64,000 nt of DNA. Origin: Methylorubrum thiocyanatum (GTDB taxonomy: Bacteria; Pseudomonadota; Alphaproteobacteria; Rhizobiales; Beijerinckiaceae). A model generated the notes under the pieces. The model was given only the letters and a program-made list of their open reading frames with translations, did no database searches and was not told where the DNA came from. A program made the translations under genes and the position numbers. The stretch is from NCBI GenBank assembly GCA_014138645.1, contig JACJIB010000012.1, positions 51,444-115,443 of the forward strand, in the 5' to 3' direction. Positions within the stretch are counted from its first letter, which is position 1. Each line of letters opens with the position of its first letter. This document shows positions 38,092 through 46,248 of the stretch, one piece after another.

Positions 38092-38308
38092 AGCGGCCAT
38101 TCCGCGAGGATGCGGGAGGCAGGCCGGAGACCCATCGCCCACGCGTTTGATCGCTCGTGCCTGTTCCGACTGCCACCGAATTGTTCCTTCTACGGGAAGC
38201 TTCGTCCCGCCGGACGATGGGTCGTCAGGCAGTATGATCCTCGATCCACTTGAGTGTCAGCCCACGACATCGGATGATCGCACGGCCTGATGGCGTGCGA
38301 GGCAGATC

Positions 38309-38731
38309 ATGTCCGGTGGTCCGACTTGGTACTCGTGGTTCACCTTCCCCTTTTTCGCGCCCCTGAGCGGAGGCGTGAACCAGGACATTTCCACCGGCCT
38401 CTATCAGGGCGTGCCGGAGATCGAGATCGCGATCATCAAGGAGGTCGGCAGCTTCGGCCTACAACTCGGGATCATCTCCGAAGCCGTGAAGGAGTTGGCT
38501 GAGAAGGTCGGTGCGATGCCACCCGAACGCAGCCCTCAGGACCGGGCGGAGCTGGACGAGGCCTCCCGGGATCCGACCCCGCTGGAAAAGCTCGACGACC
38601 TGATCCGCGACGTGAACCGGGTGAAGGAGGCCTACAAGGAGGCGGTCGAGCGCGATGCCGAGCGGTCGCTGAAGCGGCTGAACCGCGTCGATCCCCAGGC
38701 CTCGACCAAGCTCACAGAGCGCTTCCGCTGA
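38309..38731 (+). CDS. Hypothetical protein
   Basis: 140 residues starting MSGGPTWYSWFTFPFFAPLSGG, with GAGG about 11 bases upstream. A Trp/Phe-rich N-terminus is followed by a middle amphipathic helix (EIEIAIIKEVGSFGLQLGI) and a charged helical C-terminal half (KLDDLIRDVNRVKEAYKEAVERDAERSLKRL), which could form a coiled coil. No family recognised. Confidence 0.65.
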   Translation: MSGGPTWYSWFTFPFFAPLSGGVNQDISTGLYQGVPEIEIAIIKEVGSFGLQLGIISEAVKELAEKVGAMPPERSPQDRAELDEASRDPTPLEKLDDLIRDVNRVKEAYKEAVERDAERSLKRLNRVDPQASTKLTERFR

Positions 38732-38814
38732 TCCGCCGAGTGCATACGACCCTGAGGGTCGGGCGAAAGCGAACGGATGTCCACGAACGTCGTTGACCCG
38801 GCGGAGGTCGCACC

Positions 38815-38994
38815 GTGAAGAACCCTGCGCTCAGCCTGTGGCTTTCCTCGTTCAACTGGCGGATGGGCCACGCCACACATGCGGTTCGCCGACAGCAGCG
38901 CGTCGCCCTCAACGAGATGACGACGTCGATGAAGGCCGTTCCGGGCAAGCCGAAGCGCAAGCGCTGGCGAACAGCCAGACGTAAGACCGTTTGA
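38815..38994 (+). CDS. Small basic hypothetical protein (59 aa)
   Basis: A GTG with GGAGG nine bases upstream opens VKNPALSLWLSSFNWRMGHATHAVRRQQ..., 59 residues ending in an Arg/Lys-rich tail (PGKPKRKRWRTARRKTV). The N-terminal part is an amphipathic Trp-rich helix, the tail would bind nucleic acid or an acidic partner. It ends 91 bases before the element border, so it is the last core gene on this side. Confidence 0.6.
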   Translation: MKNPALSLWLSSFNWRMGHATHAVRRQQRVALNEMTTSMKAVPGKPKRKRWRTARRKTV

Positions 38995-39085
38995 CGACAG
39001 CCAAGCGGACGCTCTGGATCGTCTGACGTTGCGATGGTCTAGCTTGAAAAGGTCGACTTCCGAGGCTCGGGAGCGCTTCAGAAGG

Positions 39086-39107
39086 ATGGTGCCCAGGGGC
39101 GGAATCG
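39086..39107 (+). repeat. Left attachment site (attL)
   Basis: 22 bases identical to the tRNA-Phe 3' end, starting ATGGTGCCCAGGGGCGG. The sequence diverges on both sides immediately. The base before is G here and A at the right copy. Confidence 0.92.
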
Positions 39108-39333
39108 CCCGTATGCCTCCTAAGCCATTGATTTCATTGGATCCGCATCGCCGCTGAACCGCCATTTGTGTACCGGTGTTGGGCTACGGAGTCGATACCT
39201 TGAGGGGGACGAGCAATCCCCTAGGCCGGTCGATCTCAGACCGGCGCACTGCGCAGCTTCATAGGGCATACCGTTAAGCTTTCTCGGATTAGCCTCTCCG
39301 TGGTTTGATGGGCAATGCGCGCGTAAAGACATC

Positions 39334-40836
39334 ATGAACGAATCACCGTCAGCGATGTTCTACGAGCGGGCCGAACCGCACGGATCGGATTGCGAGATGA
39401 TCGCATCGTCCCACGTTCATCACCCCGATCACCCCGTGGCAAAGGCTAGCGAACCAAGCGCTGATGAGCCGACGCTCATCCGCAAGGATCTTGCTCTGGT
39501 TGCGCTGGCAGAACACGGCAATGTCGCTCAGTTCGTTAGCTTCACGCCCGATAACGGCGTCTTGCGGCCGACATTCTCACGGATCGAAGGGCTAGAACCA
39601 GACTATCCCTTCGCCGATCTTCGTTCGGCCCTCGCGTGCCTCTTGTCCCGCAGCCCCGCTCGCAGCATCAACCTTCGCAGCTACGCGCCCGACAGCCCGC
39701 GAAGCCGGACATTCGTCTATGGCCTCAAGAGTCTGGACGCGGCCATGGAAGCCGCTGCGGGTTTGATCGATGAAGGCCTTCACGTCATCGCGAATGAAAC
39801 CGTTGATATCAGCGACGGCGGCGTTTCCGGCGTGATCATGGGTGACCTGATCGAGTTCGCTCCGGACGACACACCTCGATGCGTCGAAAAACCCGGCGTG
39901 GCCTCGTTGCCGCTCGATCTTGGACGGTCAATCCTTGCGACGGTGTACGGGTTCGAACCAGCCGTAGACGCTCGCGGCGGCCGACTCGAATTCAGCGTCC
40001 ATCCGGCTCGATGTGGTTGGCGGAAGAGCCACACGCTGACTTGGGAGTTCGAAGCGACAGACACCTCCGGCTTGAAGCCGAAGTTGGTGTGGCCGAATCG
40101 CTTCAGCCGGATGATCGGCGATAAGGCATTCGGTCTCTTGATGGCCGATGGAATCGGCTTGCCGGTGCCATGGACCACCGTGATCGGAAGACGTGTTGCA
40201 CCGTTCTCGTTCGGGAAGCGGACGGGCGAAACCGAAGTCTGGATTCGTACCTGCCCATATGAACCCGATCCCGGCCGCTACTCCACCTTCAAGGGCTGGC
40301 GCGATCCGTTCAAGCTGATGGGAGATGAAGATCCAGCCGGGGATCGAATCGCTTCGGTTCTCAGGCAGGACGCCGTCCCAGCACTTTTCTCAGGCGCGGC
40401 GATCGTGGCTGCGGATGGCACTCTGGTCTTGGAGGGACTGGCCGGAGAGGGGGATCTCTTCATGCTCGGCGAGCGGCAGTCTGAGAAGTTGCCGAATCAT
40501 GTCTGTGAGGCTGTCATCGACACATACGCGGCAGCCGCACGTGCGCTTGGACCTGTTCGCTTCGAATGGGTCTTTGACGGCTCAGTCGTCTGGATCGTTC
40601 AGATGCATCTTGGAGCAACCGTCTCCCTGCCGGACGCGATCGTGCCCGGCGACGCCGACGACTGGTTCGAACTGGATGCACGCGTGCCTCTGGCTGAACT
40701 CAGAAAAATTGTTGCTGGATTACCTAAACGCACCGGGCTTCGGTTCGTCGGCGAAGTGAACTCCACGAGCCACATCGCCGATTTCCTCCGTAAGGCTGGT
40801 GTGCCGACTCGGATTGTTCCTCACGGATTGGCCTGA
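39334..40836 (+). CDS. ATP-grasp / PEP-synthase-like protein of unknown function
   Basis: 500 residues. The central part has a PEP-synthase/ATP-grasp style segment (about residues 255-275: IGDKAFGLLMADGIGLPVPW, a lysine followed by a G-L-x-V-P motif), a Gly/Glu loop (VLEGLAGEGDLFMLGE, about 365-380), and VRFEWVFDGSVVWIVQMH (about 408-425), which resembles the end of PPDK-type nucleotide-binding domains. The first 200 residues match nothing I recognise. It runs toward the DUF7002 gene, with only five bases between stops, so it is packed with the nucleotide-metabolism cluster. ATP-grasp assignment is inferred from short motifs. Confidence 0.6.
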   Translation: MNESPSAMFYERAEPHGSDCEMIASSHVHHPDHPVAKASEPSADEPTLIRKDLALVALAEHGNVAQFVSFTPDNGVLRPTFSRIEGLEPDYPFADLRSALACLLSRSPARSINLRSYAPDSPRSRTFVYGLKSLDAAMEAAAGLIDEGLHVIANETVDISDGGVSGVIMGDLIEFAPDDTPRCVEKPGVASLPLDLGRSILATVYGFEPAVDARGGRLEFSVHPARCGWRKSHTLTWEFEATDTSGLKPKLVWPNRFSRMIGDKAFGLLMADGIGLPVPWTTVIGRRVAPFSFGKRTGETEVWIRTCPYEPDPGRYSTFKGWRDPFKLMGDEDPAGDRIASVLRQDAVPALFSGAAIVAADGTLVLEGLAGEGDLFMLGERQSEKLPNHVCEAVIDTYAAAARALGPVRFEWVFDGSVVWIVQMHLGATVSLPDAIVPGDADDWFELDARVPLAELRKIVAGLPKRTGLRFVGEVNSTSHIADFLRKAGVPTRIVPHGLA

Positions 40837-40841
40837 GCCAT

Positions 40842-41534
40842 TCATGGACCATCATCGGCGCTCGCCCGAGGGTTCCGCCAGATCTCCTGAAGAATCGTGT
40901 CACCCCGCATACGATGAACCGTAAGGACATGATCAGTCATTGAGGTGACGCGATCCGGCACCACGACCTCAGCAACCGGCGGGTCGCTGCGCGGCCTCTT
41001 ACGTTTGTCCTCAAGCGGAAAATCAGCGATATGAGCAAATGTCAGCTTGCCACGCCGAGCCGGGTTCATGATCGTTGAGCCGCTGTTGATCGGACTGAGC
41101 TGGATCTTGTCAGCGTAAGCATCCACCAAACTTCTAGTGTCGATCGTGAGGACGGTCTGAGGATCGTTTCTGTACGTATCCGCGTTGAGTAGCGTACTGA
41201 GTCGTGCGCGTGTAGGCCAGAAGAATACACGGCCGTTTAAGATCGCATACCAGTCGGCCGGTGTGAGTCCATCGTCAAGACACTTCACGAGCGCATTGTC
41301 TGACATCGGGATCTGATCACGAACGACCGCGCCGGGAAGGCCAGGACGACGTATCGGCACTGAGACCGGCCGATGCCGACGCTCCAAAGCCACACGAGCT
41401 TCCCCCTCAACCCTATAAAGATCGAGAAGGGATGAGGTACAGCGGAGTCCATGCTCCACTATAGAGGGCCAGCTTCCATCGTGCGCCATATGCCAAAGGC
41501 GTGGATACTTGGCGACAAGTTTATCTGGCGTCAT
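40842..41534 (-). CDS. DUF7002-like protein
   Basis: 230 residues. The N-terminus YPRLWHMAHDGSWPSIVEHGL and the following LYRVEG, DQIPMSDNALVKCLDDGLTP, WYAILNGRVFFWPT, and SPINSGSTIMNP match the DUF7002 pattern as I remember it. The H-x-x-x-x-x-S-W-P-S-I-x-x-H-G-L start recalls ADP-ribosyltransferase-fold proteins such as DarT, which have a similar opening, but I cannot identify an NAD-binding triad. ATGA overlap with the stop of the kinase-synthetase fusion shows translational coupling. Confidence 0.65.
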   Translation of the reverse strand: MTPDKLVAKYPRLWHMAHDGSWPSIVEHGLRCTSSLLDLYRVEGEARVALERRHRPVSVPIRRPGLPGAVVRDQIPMSDNALVKCLDDGLTPADWYAILNGRVFFWPTRARLSTLLNADTYRNDPQTVLTIDTRSLVDAYADKIQLSPINSGSTIMNPARRGKLTFAHIADFPLEDKRKRPRSDPPVAEVVVPDRVTSMTDHVLTVHRMRGDTILQEIWRNPRASADDGP

Positions 41535-43144
41535 GGATTCGGCACATCTCTGATAAGGGACTGATCCTCCCCGAAGCCAACCGATACATAAGTGACGGCA
41601 GCGTTTGCGACGCGAGCAACCGTCTTTATGAAGTTCTTCGTGTCGGGTGTTAGATCATTGTAGGATTTCGCGTCAGCATTTCGCGAGTCCAGATAATCGA
41701 CGAACGTCAGAGCGATGTCCGTTGCCCCGTTGAGGATCGCAGCACGACGCAACTGCTCCCAATCGAACTCGCCGATCCGTCGAGATTTGCCAGATACCGT
41801 CCCTACTTCAGTCTTCTGGATAGCTTCGACTGGAATCCCCGATCGTGCAGCGATCGTTTGCGCGTCGATCTCTTTCATCATCGGGCCCGAAGTTCCACCG
41901 ACGCGAATCGGATAAGTCCGGGTTACCATGATTACTCTTCGTACCCTGTTCGGTGCAATTCCCGCATCTGCGAGGCAACCCGAGACAGTGGCGTCTCTCG
42001 ATGTCACGAACGGATAAGGGCCGTGATGAAGACTGAGATCAGTTCCCTGGGTGCCCTCGAGCATAATGCGCTTGTTAGATGCATATGCCTTTTCAAGTTC
42101 TCTCTTGGTGCATCGAACGTACTCTTTCAACTCAGATACATCACGCGCCAAGCGGACAGGAGCACCATAGTCTGTGCCGCTCCCTCGTCCCAGTATCTTT
42201 CGAGCTGTTGCAACACCGACGCCTTGCTTGGTAGAGCCGATAACCTCAAGACTCTGCTCTTCCATCTCCCGATCGCGCTGCTCAATGATCATAGCCTGCG
42301 GATCGATAGACAGCCGCTTCCTACCTTTATCGTCGTCCAATTTGCAATCTGAAATTTCTTTCAACAACTGTGGCAACCATAATGTTGCTCCTGCGCCGAT
42401 GATGATTTGAGCCTTATCGTTCCCCTGTGTACCCGATGGAAGCTGCACATACTTATACCGTGGCTTGGCGACCAGATGGCCCGCGTTAGGGCCACCAACG
42501 CGAATTAGCACATCGTATTCTTCGGCAAGCTGACCGCAGATATTCCCCTTGCCCTCGCTGCCATACTGAGCGCCGATGACCACATCAACGAGTGGGATGG
42601 GCTTACCAGGAACGACTTCAAGACCGGCGAAAGTTTGGGCGAATACACTGGAAGCATCAGCTATTTCTGTGCGAATCACAACGTCCGCGTCATTCGCAAG
42701 GGTAACTGTGCCCTCTTCGGTGGCGTTCTTAGATGCGTCCTCGAACGACGTTTCATCAAACGTGCGCTGCTGCCGCTCGATGTACCGTTGCCTCCGCACA
42801 AAAGCGGGAGCTTTGAGGTGCACATGCCTAACAACGACGTCAGGCGGGAGCGCATTCCTCAATGCATCTAGCTGTATCTTCTTGCGAACCGAGTCGAGTA
42901 TTACTACGTCGCGATCGCCCTTTTCAAGCTCATCTTTCAGAGCCTCATAAACCCATGTCCCGCCTTTTTCATCCAACTCATCCCCCTTTGCCTGCAACTC
43001 GGATCGGGGGACAGTGGGGCCTAGATATGCCTCTAGCAGCTTACGAGTACGGACGACCTTCGCATCTAATCGCCTCCTGGCTTCATCACAAAGGCTACTT
43101 TTGCCCGACGCGATCGGGCCGGACAGCACGATAAGCACTTTCAT
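41531..43144 (-). CDS. Fusion: P-loop nucleotide kinase + adenylosuccinate-synthetase-like (PurZ/archaeal PurA type)
   Basis: 537 residues from the ATG at 43144. Residues 1-175 form a P-loop kinase with Walker A GPIASGKS (9-16), a VILDSVR strand (81-87) resembling nucleotide/dephospho-CoA kinases, and an R/Q-rich lid (RRQRYIERQQR, 117-127). Residues 186-537 form an adenylosuccinate-synthetase fold of about 350 residues, short like archaeal PurA and phage PurZ. Motifs: VVIGAQYGSEGKGN (188-201), GGPNAGH (217-223, His of PurA H41), an EGTQG loop, HGPYPFVTSRDATVSG, YPIRVGGTSGP, and a terminal FVDYLD. The canonical catalytic Asp of GAQWGDEGKGK is Ser196 here. Function inferred: nucleotide succinylation plus phosphorylation. 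Overlaps the DUF7002 gene by four bases. Confidence 0.85.
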   Translation of the reverse strand: MKVLIVLSGPIASGKSSLCDEARRRLDAKVVRTRKLLEAYLGPTVPRSELQAKGDELDEKGGTWVYEALKDELEKGDRDVVILDSVRKKIQLDALRNALPPDVVVRHVHLKAPAFVRRQRYIERQQRTFDETSFEDASKNATEEGTVTLANDADVVIRTEIADASSVFAQTFAGLEVVPGKPIPLVDVVIGAQYGSEGKGNICGQLAEEYDVLIRVGGPNAGHLVAKPRYKYVQLPSGTQGNDKAQIIIGAGATLWLPQLLKEISDCKLDDDKGRKRLSIDPQAMIIEQRDREMEEQSLEVIGSTKQGVGVATARKILGRGSGTDYGAPVRLARDVSELKEYVRCTKRELEKAYASNKRIMLEGTQGTDLSLHHGPYPFVTSRDATVSGCLADAGIAPNRVRRVIMVTRTYPIRVGGTSGPMMKEIDAQTIAARSGIPVEAIQKTEVGTVSGKSRRIGEFDWEQLRRAAILNGATDIALTFVDYLDSRNADAKSYNDLTPDTKNFIKTVARVANAAVTYVSVGFGEDQSLIRDVPNP

Positions 43145-43388
43145 GCCACTTATTATGAGGGGTAACGCTAAGTTGCCAAGGGGCGGGGCGCTGCTACTCG
43201 TCCGGATTACGAGGGTCTTGGGGATAAGATTTTGGTGGCTGAGGTGGCCGTTGCATGACGCGAGCCGATTCGTGCCAACAGATGAGTACGTTGCGGTATG
43301 TCGGTGCGTTGTCGCACACGTCAAATGATTGTTCCTGCGCGTCACAGAAGATGGTACAGTCGCTGCCTGTTTTACTGAGGCTTGAGAT
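43145..43388. promoter_or_regulatory. Divergent promoter region of the kinase-synthetase and HD genes
   Basis: 244 bases between the divergent starts. It must hold both promoters. I cannot identify clear -35/-10 boxes or operators by eye. Confidence 0.4.
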
Positions 43389-43967
43389 ATGTCCCCATTG
43401 GCGAAAACTGCCCCGATGGAGGCGAAGATTATGCTTCAGAGCGGGTCTGAGTTTGATATTCTCGACCCTCACAGCAGCAATTTCAATATAGAAGATATAG
43501 CGCACGGCCTATCGCTCCTCTGCCGGTACGTTGGGCAGTGCCGTGAGTTTTACTCCATCGCCGAGCACTCCGTTCACGTGAGCGAGACCTGCGAGGACCA
43601 TGCCTTGGCCGCTTTGCTGCACGATGCGGCAGAGGCCTTCATCGGGGATGTGTCAGGCCCCCTCAAAGCATTATTGCCAGAATATAAAAGGATCGAGAAA
43701 ACGATCGAAACGGCGATATTCGCCAAGTTTGGAATCCCGTATCCTCTACCTAAGGCAGTGAAAGCGGCGGACCTTTCCGTGCTTGCGGCTGAGCAGGATC
43801 AGATCATGCCTCCGGGTACGAGCAACTGGATGGCCGGCTCTGGCGTGAAGCCGGCAGAAGTTGAGATAAAGTGCCTTACCCCCAGCGAAGCCAAGGCAGC
43901 GTTCCTCAAGCGTTTTGAGGATCTATGCACTCAGAGGCAGCCGAAGTGTGCGGTGCTTGTGAGATAG
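43389..43967 (+). CDS. HD-domain phosphohydrolase (YfbR/DatZ-like)
   Basis: 192 residues. HD motif residues H60 in AEHSVHVSE, H78-D79 in LLHDAAEAFIGD, E82, and D128 in AADLSVLAAE. The segment FNIEDIAHGLSLLCRYVGQ (about 32-50) and the rest match the family that includes the S-2L phage dATPase DatZ and many bacterial nucleotidases. Length is similar to DatZ. Divergent from the kinase-synthetase gene across 244 bases, so likely co-regulated. A specific dNTPase activity is an inference. Confidence 0.85.
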   Translation: MSPLAKTAPMEAKIMLQSGSEFDILDPHSSNFNIEDIAHGLSLLCRYVGQCREFYSIAEHSVHVSETCEDHALAALLHDAAEAFIGDVSGPLKALLPEYKRIEKTIETAIFAKFGIPYPLPKAVKAADLSVLAAEQDQIMPPGTSNWMAGSGVKPAEVEIKCLTPSEAKAAFLKRFEDLCTQRQPKCAVLVR

Positions 43968-44528
43968 AGGATTCAGAGGGTGGGTAGTTCCCGATCTTAG
44001 CCAGCGTCGCGAGTGAGCAGTCGGGAGTGCGTCCATCGGGTGGTGTAGGATGGCGTCATCATATCAACCTTCGTCGTCCAAGTGGTCCGCTGTCGTTCCA
44101 ATCCGGCTCTGGCTGGTACTACAGAGCCACGTCCCCAACGCACATTGCTGGCATCCAGCGCCGCCATGAGCCGCATCGAGCGCTCACGTCGAGTCGGTCG
44201 ATCAATGCCCTCTGTGAAGCCGCCAGAGGGATAAGATCGGTTGTCACTACCACGGCCTTCGAACAGCGCTGGGGTCGATCTCACTGCTCTCGCTACGTGC
44301 GAGCTACGCCTTAGGCGGTCGCAGGGATCAGGGCCAACGTGTCTTCGTCGCCTCGGCCACTACCGTTGGGACGGAACGCACCGGCTGTTCGATCATGATC
44401 ATCAAAAGGCTCGATAGAGGAGGGTGCTGATACGCACCTCAGGCTCTGAACCGCCGACCCATATCCTGGTTTGTTCCTCGTCACGGCCCCTGATGGTCAG
44501 AGACCGCGCCTTATCCAAGGGTGCAACC
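43968..44528. other. Non-coding region in the element
   Basis: 561 bases with only short, unconvincing open frames on both strands. Nothing recognisable. Confidence 0.4.
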
Positions 44529-44672
44529 ATGTCGCTTCATATCGCCTCCGTCACCGCCGCGCTGATCGTTACCGCGCTCGGATTGAGCCTCCTGACGAGT
44601 GCCGCTCACATGCCGAGGCAGATGTCCTCGGTCGCACTGCCGCCCGCACTGTCCGTGCATCTCGCCGGCTGA
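44529..44672 (+). CDS. Small membrane/secreted protein (47 aa)
   Basis: 47 residues: MSLHIASVTAALIVTALGLSLL forms a hydrophobic helix or signal, followed by a short polar/hydrophobic tail (SSVALPPALSVHLAG). AAGGG lies eight bases upstream. Unknown function. Confidence 0.5.
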   Translation: MSLHIASVTAALIVTALGLSLLTSAAHMPRQMSSVALPPALSVHLAG

Positions 44673-44870
44673 TGGCTTGAGCCTCAAACAGCGAAGCTGG
44701 CTTGGATTCGGGTTCCCGAGCTGTGAGGGACATCGATCAGGGCCTGGATCAACCTCTTCGTCTCCGTCGTTGTATCGGACAAGCCCGATCCAGTGACAGT
44801 TGGCGTGGGTGCTGACGATGGCCTGCACGATGCCGGGTCGTGTCAATGGGCGTCAGAAGGAGTTCCCCCC

Positions 44871-45161
44871 ATGCTGTCGAGCGTTGCCTACTTCCTCGCC
44901 AGCACCCTGATCCTACAGCCCGTGCAAGCCGAAGTGGCTGACCGTCTCCGCCAAGCCAAGGTTGCACCAGAGGTCATTTCCCAGGCGCAAGCTTGTGTGT
45001 CCTCTGCCCTGCCGACCTTGGTTCAGCGGGTCGGCGACGACTACTGGTGGGCCGCCACGACTGCGGCTGGGGTCTGGCTCGGCCTGACGCCTCTGGAGCG
45101 GGTTGTCGCCGATGTTGCACCGTCTTGCCGTGGCACCGTCGATACGCTCAGAGCCACCTGA
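44871..45161 (+). CDS. Small hypothetical protein with signal-like N-terminus
   Basis: 96 residues from the ATG at 44871 with AAGGAG nine bases upstream. Starts MLSSVAYFLASTLILQPVQAE (a signal-like helix with AxA cleavage region), then a helical region and a hydrophobic segment (WWAATTAAGVWLGLTPLE), ending DVAPSCRGTVDTLRAT. No family recognised. Confidence 0.55.
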   Translation: MLSSVAYFLASTLILQPVQAEVADRLRQAKVAPEVISQAQACVSSALPTLVQRVGDDYWWAATTAAGVWLGLTPLERVVADVAPSCRGTVDTLRAT

Positions 45162-45272
45162 ATAGGTGCCGTCGAGTGCGATGCAGTTGGCTTCGCCTCT
45201 CGATGGTCTGCAAACGACCTGTTGTAGCCCTTCCGAGTGTCCGCTGTGCGGCAAGTCTGAGCCGTTTGAGAG

Positions 45273-46049
45273 CTACTGCGCGGTATAGCCCCCATCCACG
45301 GCCAGCACCGCACCCGTGATGTAGGTTGCGGCAGGGGAGGCCAGGAATACGAACGGCGCGGCGATCTCTTCGACTGTGGCTCTCCGACCAAGCGGCGTGA
45401 ATGTCCGGATGCGCTCCTCGGTCGCCGGATCGGCATGGACCGTGACCCCGGCCATGACATTGGCCACGTAGCCGGGCGCGACAGCGTTCACCCGGATGCC
45501 GTGCGGAGCCCACTCCACCGCGAGGTTCCGCACGAGCTGATCGACGCCGCCCTTACTCGCTCCGTAGGGCGCGAGGCCGCCCACACCCGCCCGTGCCGCG
45601 ATAGATGAGGTCAGGGTGATCGAGCCACCTCGCTGGCCGCGTTCGATCCAAGCCTGCGCCGCCTGTTGAGCGGGGAGGAAGGCTCCCCGTAGGTTTACCC
45701 CGAGGATGCGATCCCACTCCTCAACGCCGTAGTCGATCGCGGGTTTGATGACGTCGATACCCGCGTTGCAGATCACCGCGTCGAGGCGTCCGAACCGTTC
45801 GTATGCCAAGGCAACCAGAGCCCTGGAGGTATCAGGCAGGCTGACATCGCCCGCATATGAGACGACGCGCTCAACACCAGCTTGGTCGGTGAGGGCACGC
45901 GTGGCGGCGTCCGTCTCTGCGGGATCGAAGCCGTTGATGACCACCCGCGCGCCATGGGCAAGAAAGTGCTGCGCGATTGCCAGACCGATCCCACGGCTGC
46001 TGCCGGTGATGATCGAGACCCCATCGACGACATCGGTGCGCAGGATCAT
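45273..46049 (-). CDS. Short-chain dehydrogenase/reductase (SDR)
   Basis: 258 residues. NAD(P) motif TGSSRGIGLAI at about 16-26, active-site Ser region (ITLTSSIAARAG), YGASKGG giving the YxxxK pair, and the FabG-like C-terminus VFLASPAATYITGAVLAVDGGYTAQ (shown split: ITGAVLAVDGGY). Probably a sugar or alcohol dehydrogenase. It is cargo of the element; the composition matches Methylobacterium-type genes. Confidence 0.9.
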   Translation of the reverse strand: MILRTDVVDGVSIITGSSRGIGLAIAQHFLAHGARVVINGFDPAETDAATRALTDQAGVERVVSYAGDVSLPDTSRALVALAYERFGRLDAVICNAGIDVIKPAIDYGVEEWDRILGVNLRGAFLPAQQAAQAWIERGQRGGSITLTSSIAARAGVGGLAPYGASKGGVDQLVRNLAVEWAPHGIRVNAVAPGYVANVMAGVTVHADPATEERIRTFTPLGRRATVEEIAAPFVFLASPAATYITGAVLAVDGGYTAQ

Positions 46050-46248
46050 GTTGCACGCTCCTCATAGGCATTCGCGGCCCTGGATATAGCGCGGAGATCG
46101 CACGCGTGCCTCAAGGTCTGCTTTGCGCCGATCGTCTGGGGGCCGCTCCCCACCCTCTGCGGACCCAAGCTCTGCCGCGGAGGCGGTCGTGTGCACGGGG
46201 ATCACTATGCCGAAAGAAAAACGGCTCTTAGACTGCGCCTTGAAACGC

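Noticed and set aside
41531-43144. Housekeeping purA
   Set aside because: Short archaeal/PurZ-like domain, Ser at the catalytic Asp position, fused kinase and mobile-element location argue against it.
41531-43967. Interpretation as a complete 2-aminoadenine (Z) genome pathway
   Set aside because: No Z-type DNA polymerase or MazZ-like gene is present in the element.
43997-44314. Overlapping 95-codon frames on both strands
   Set aside because: Neither shows a ribosome site, helix pattern or family signature; treated as non-coding.
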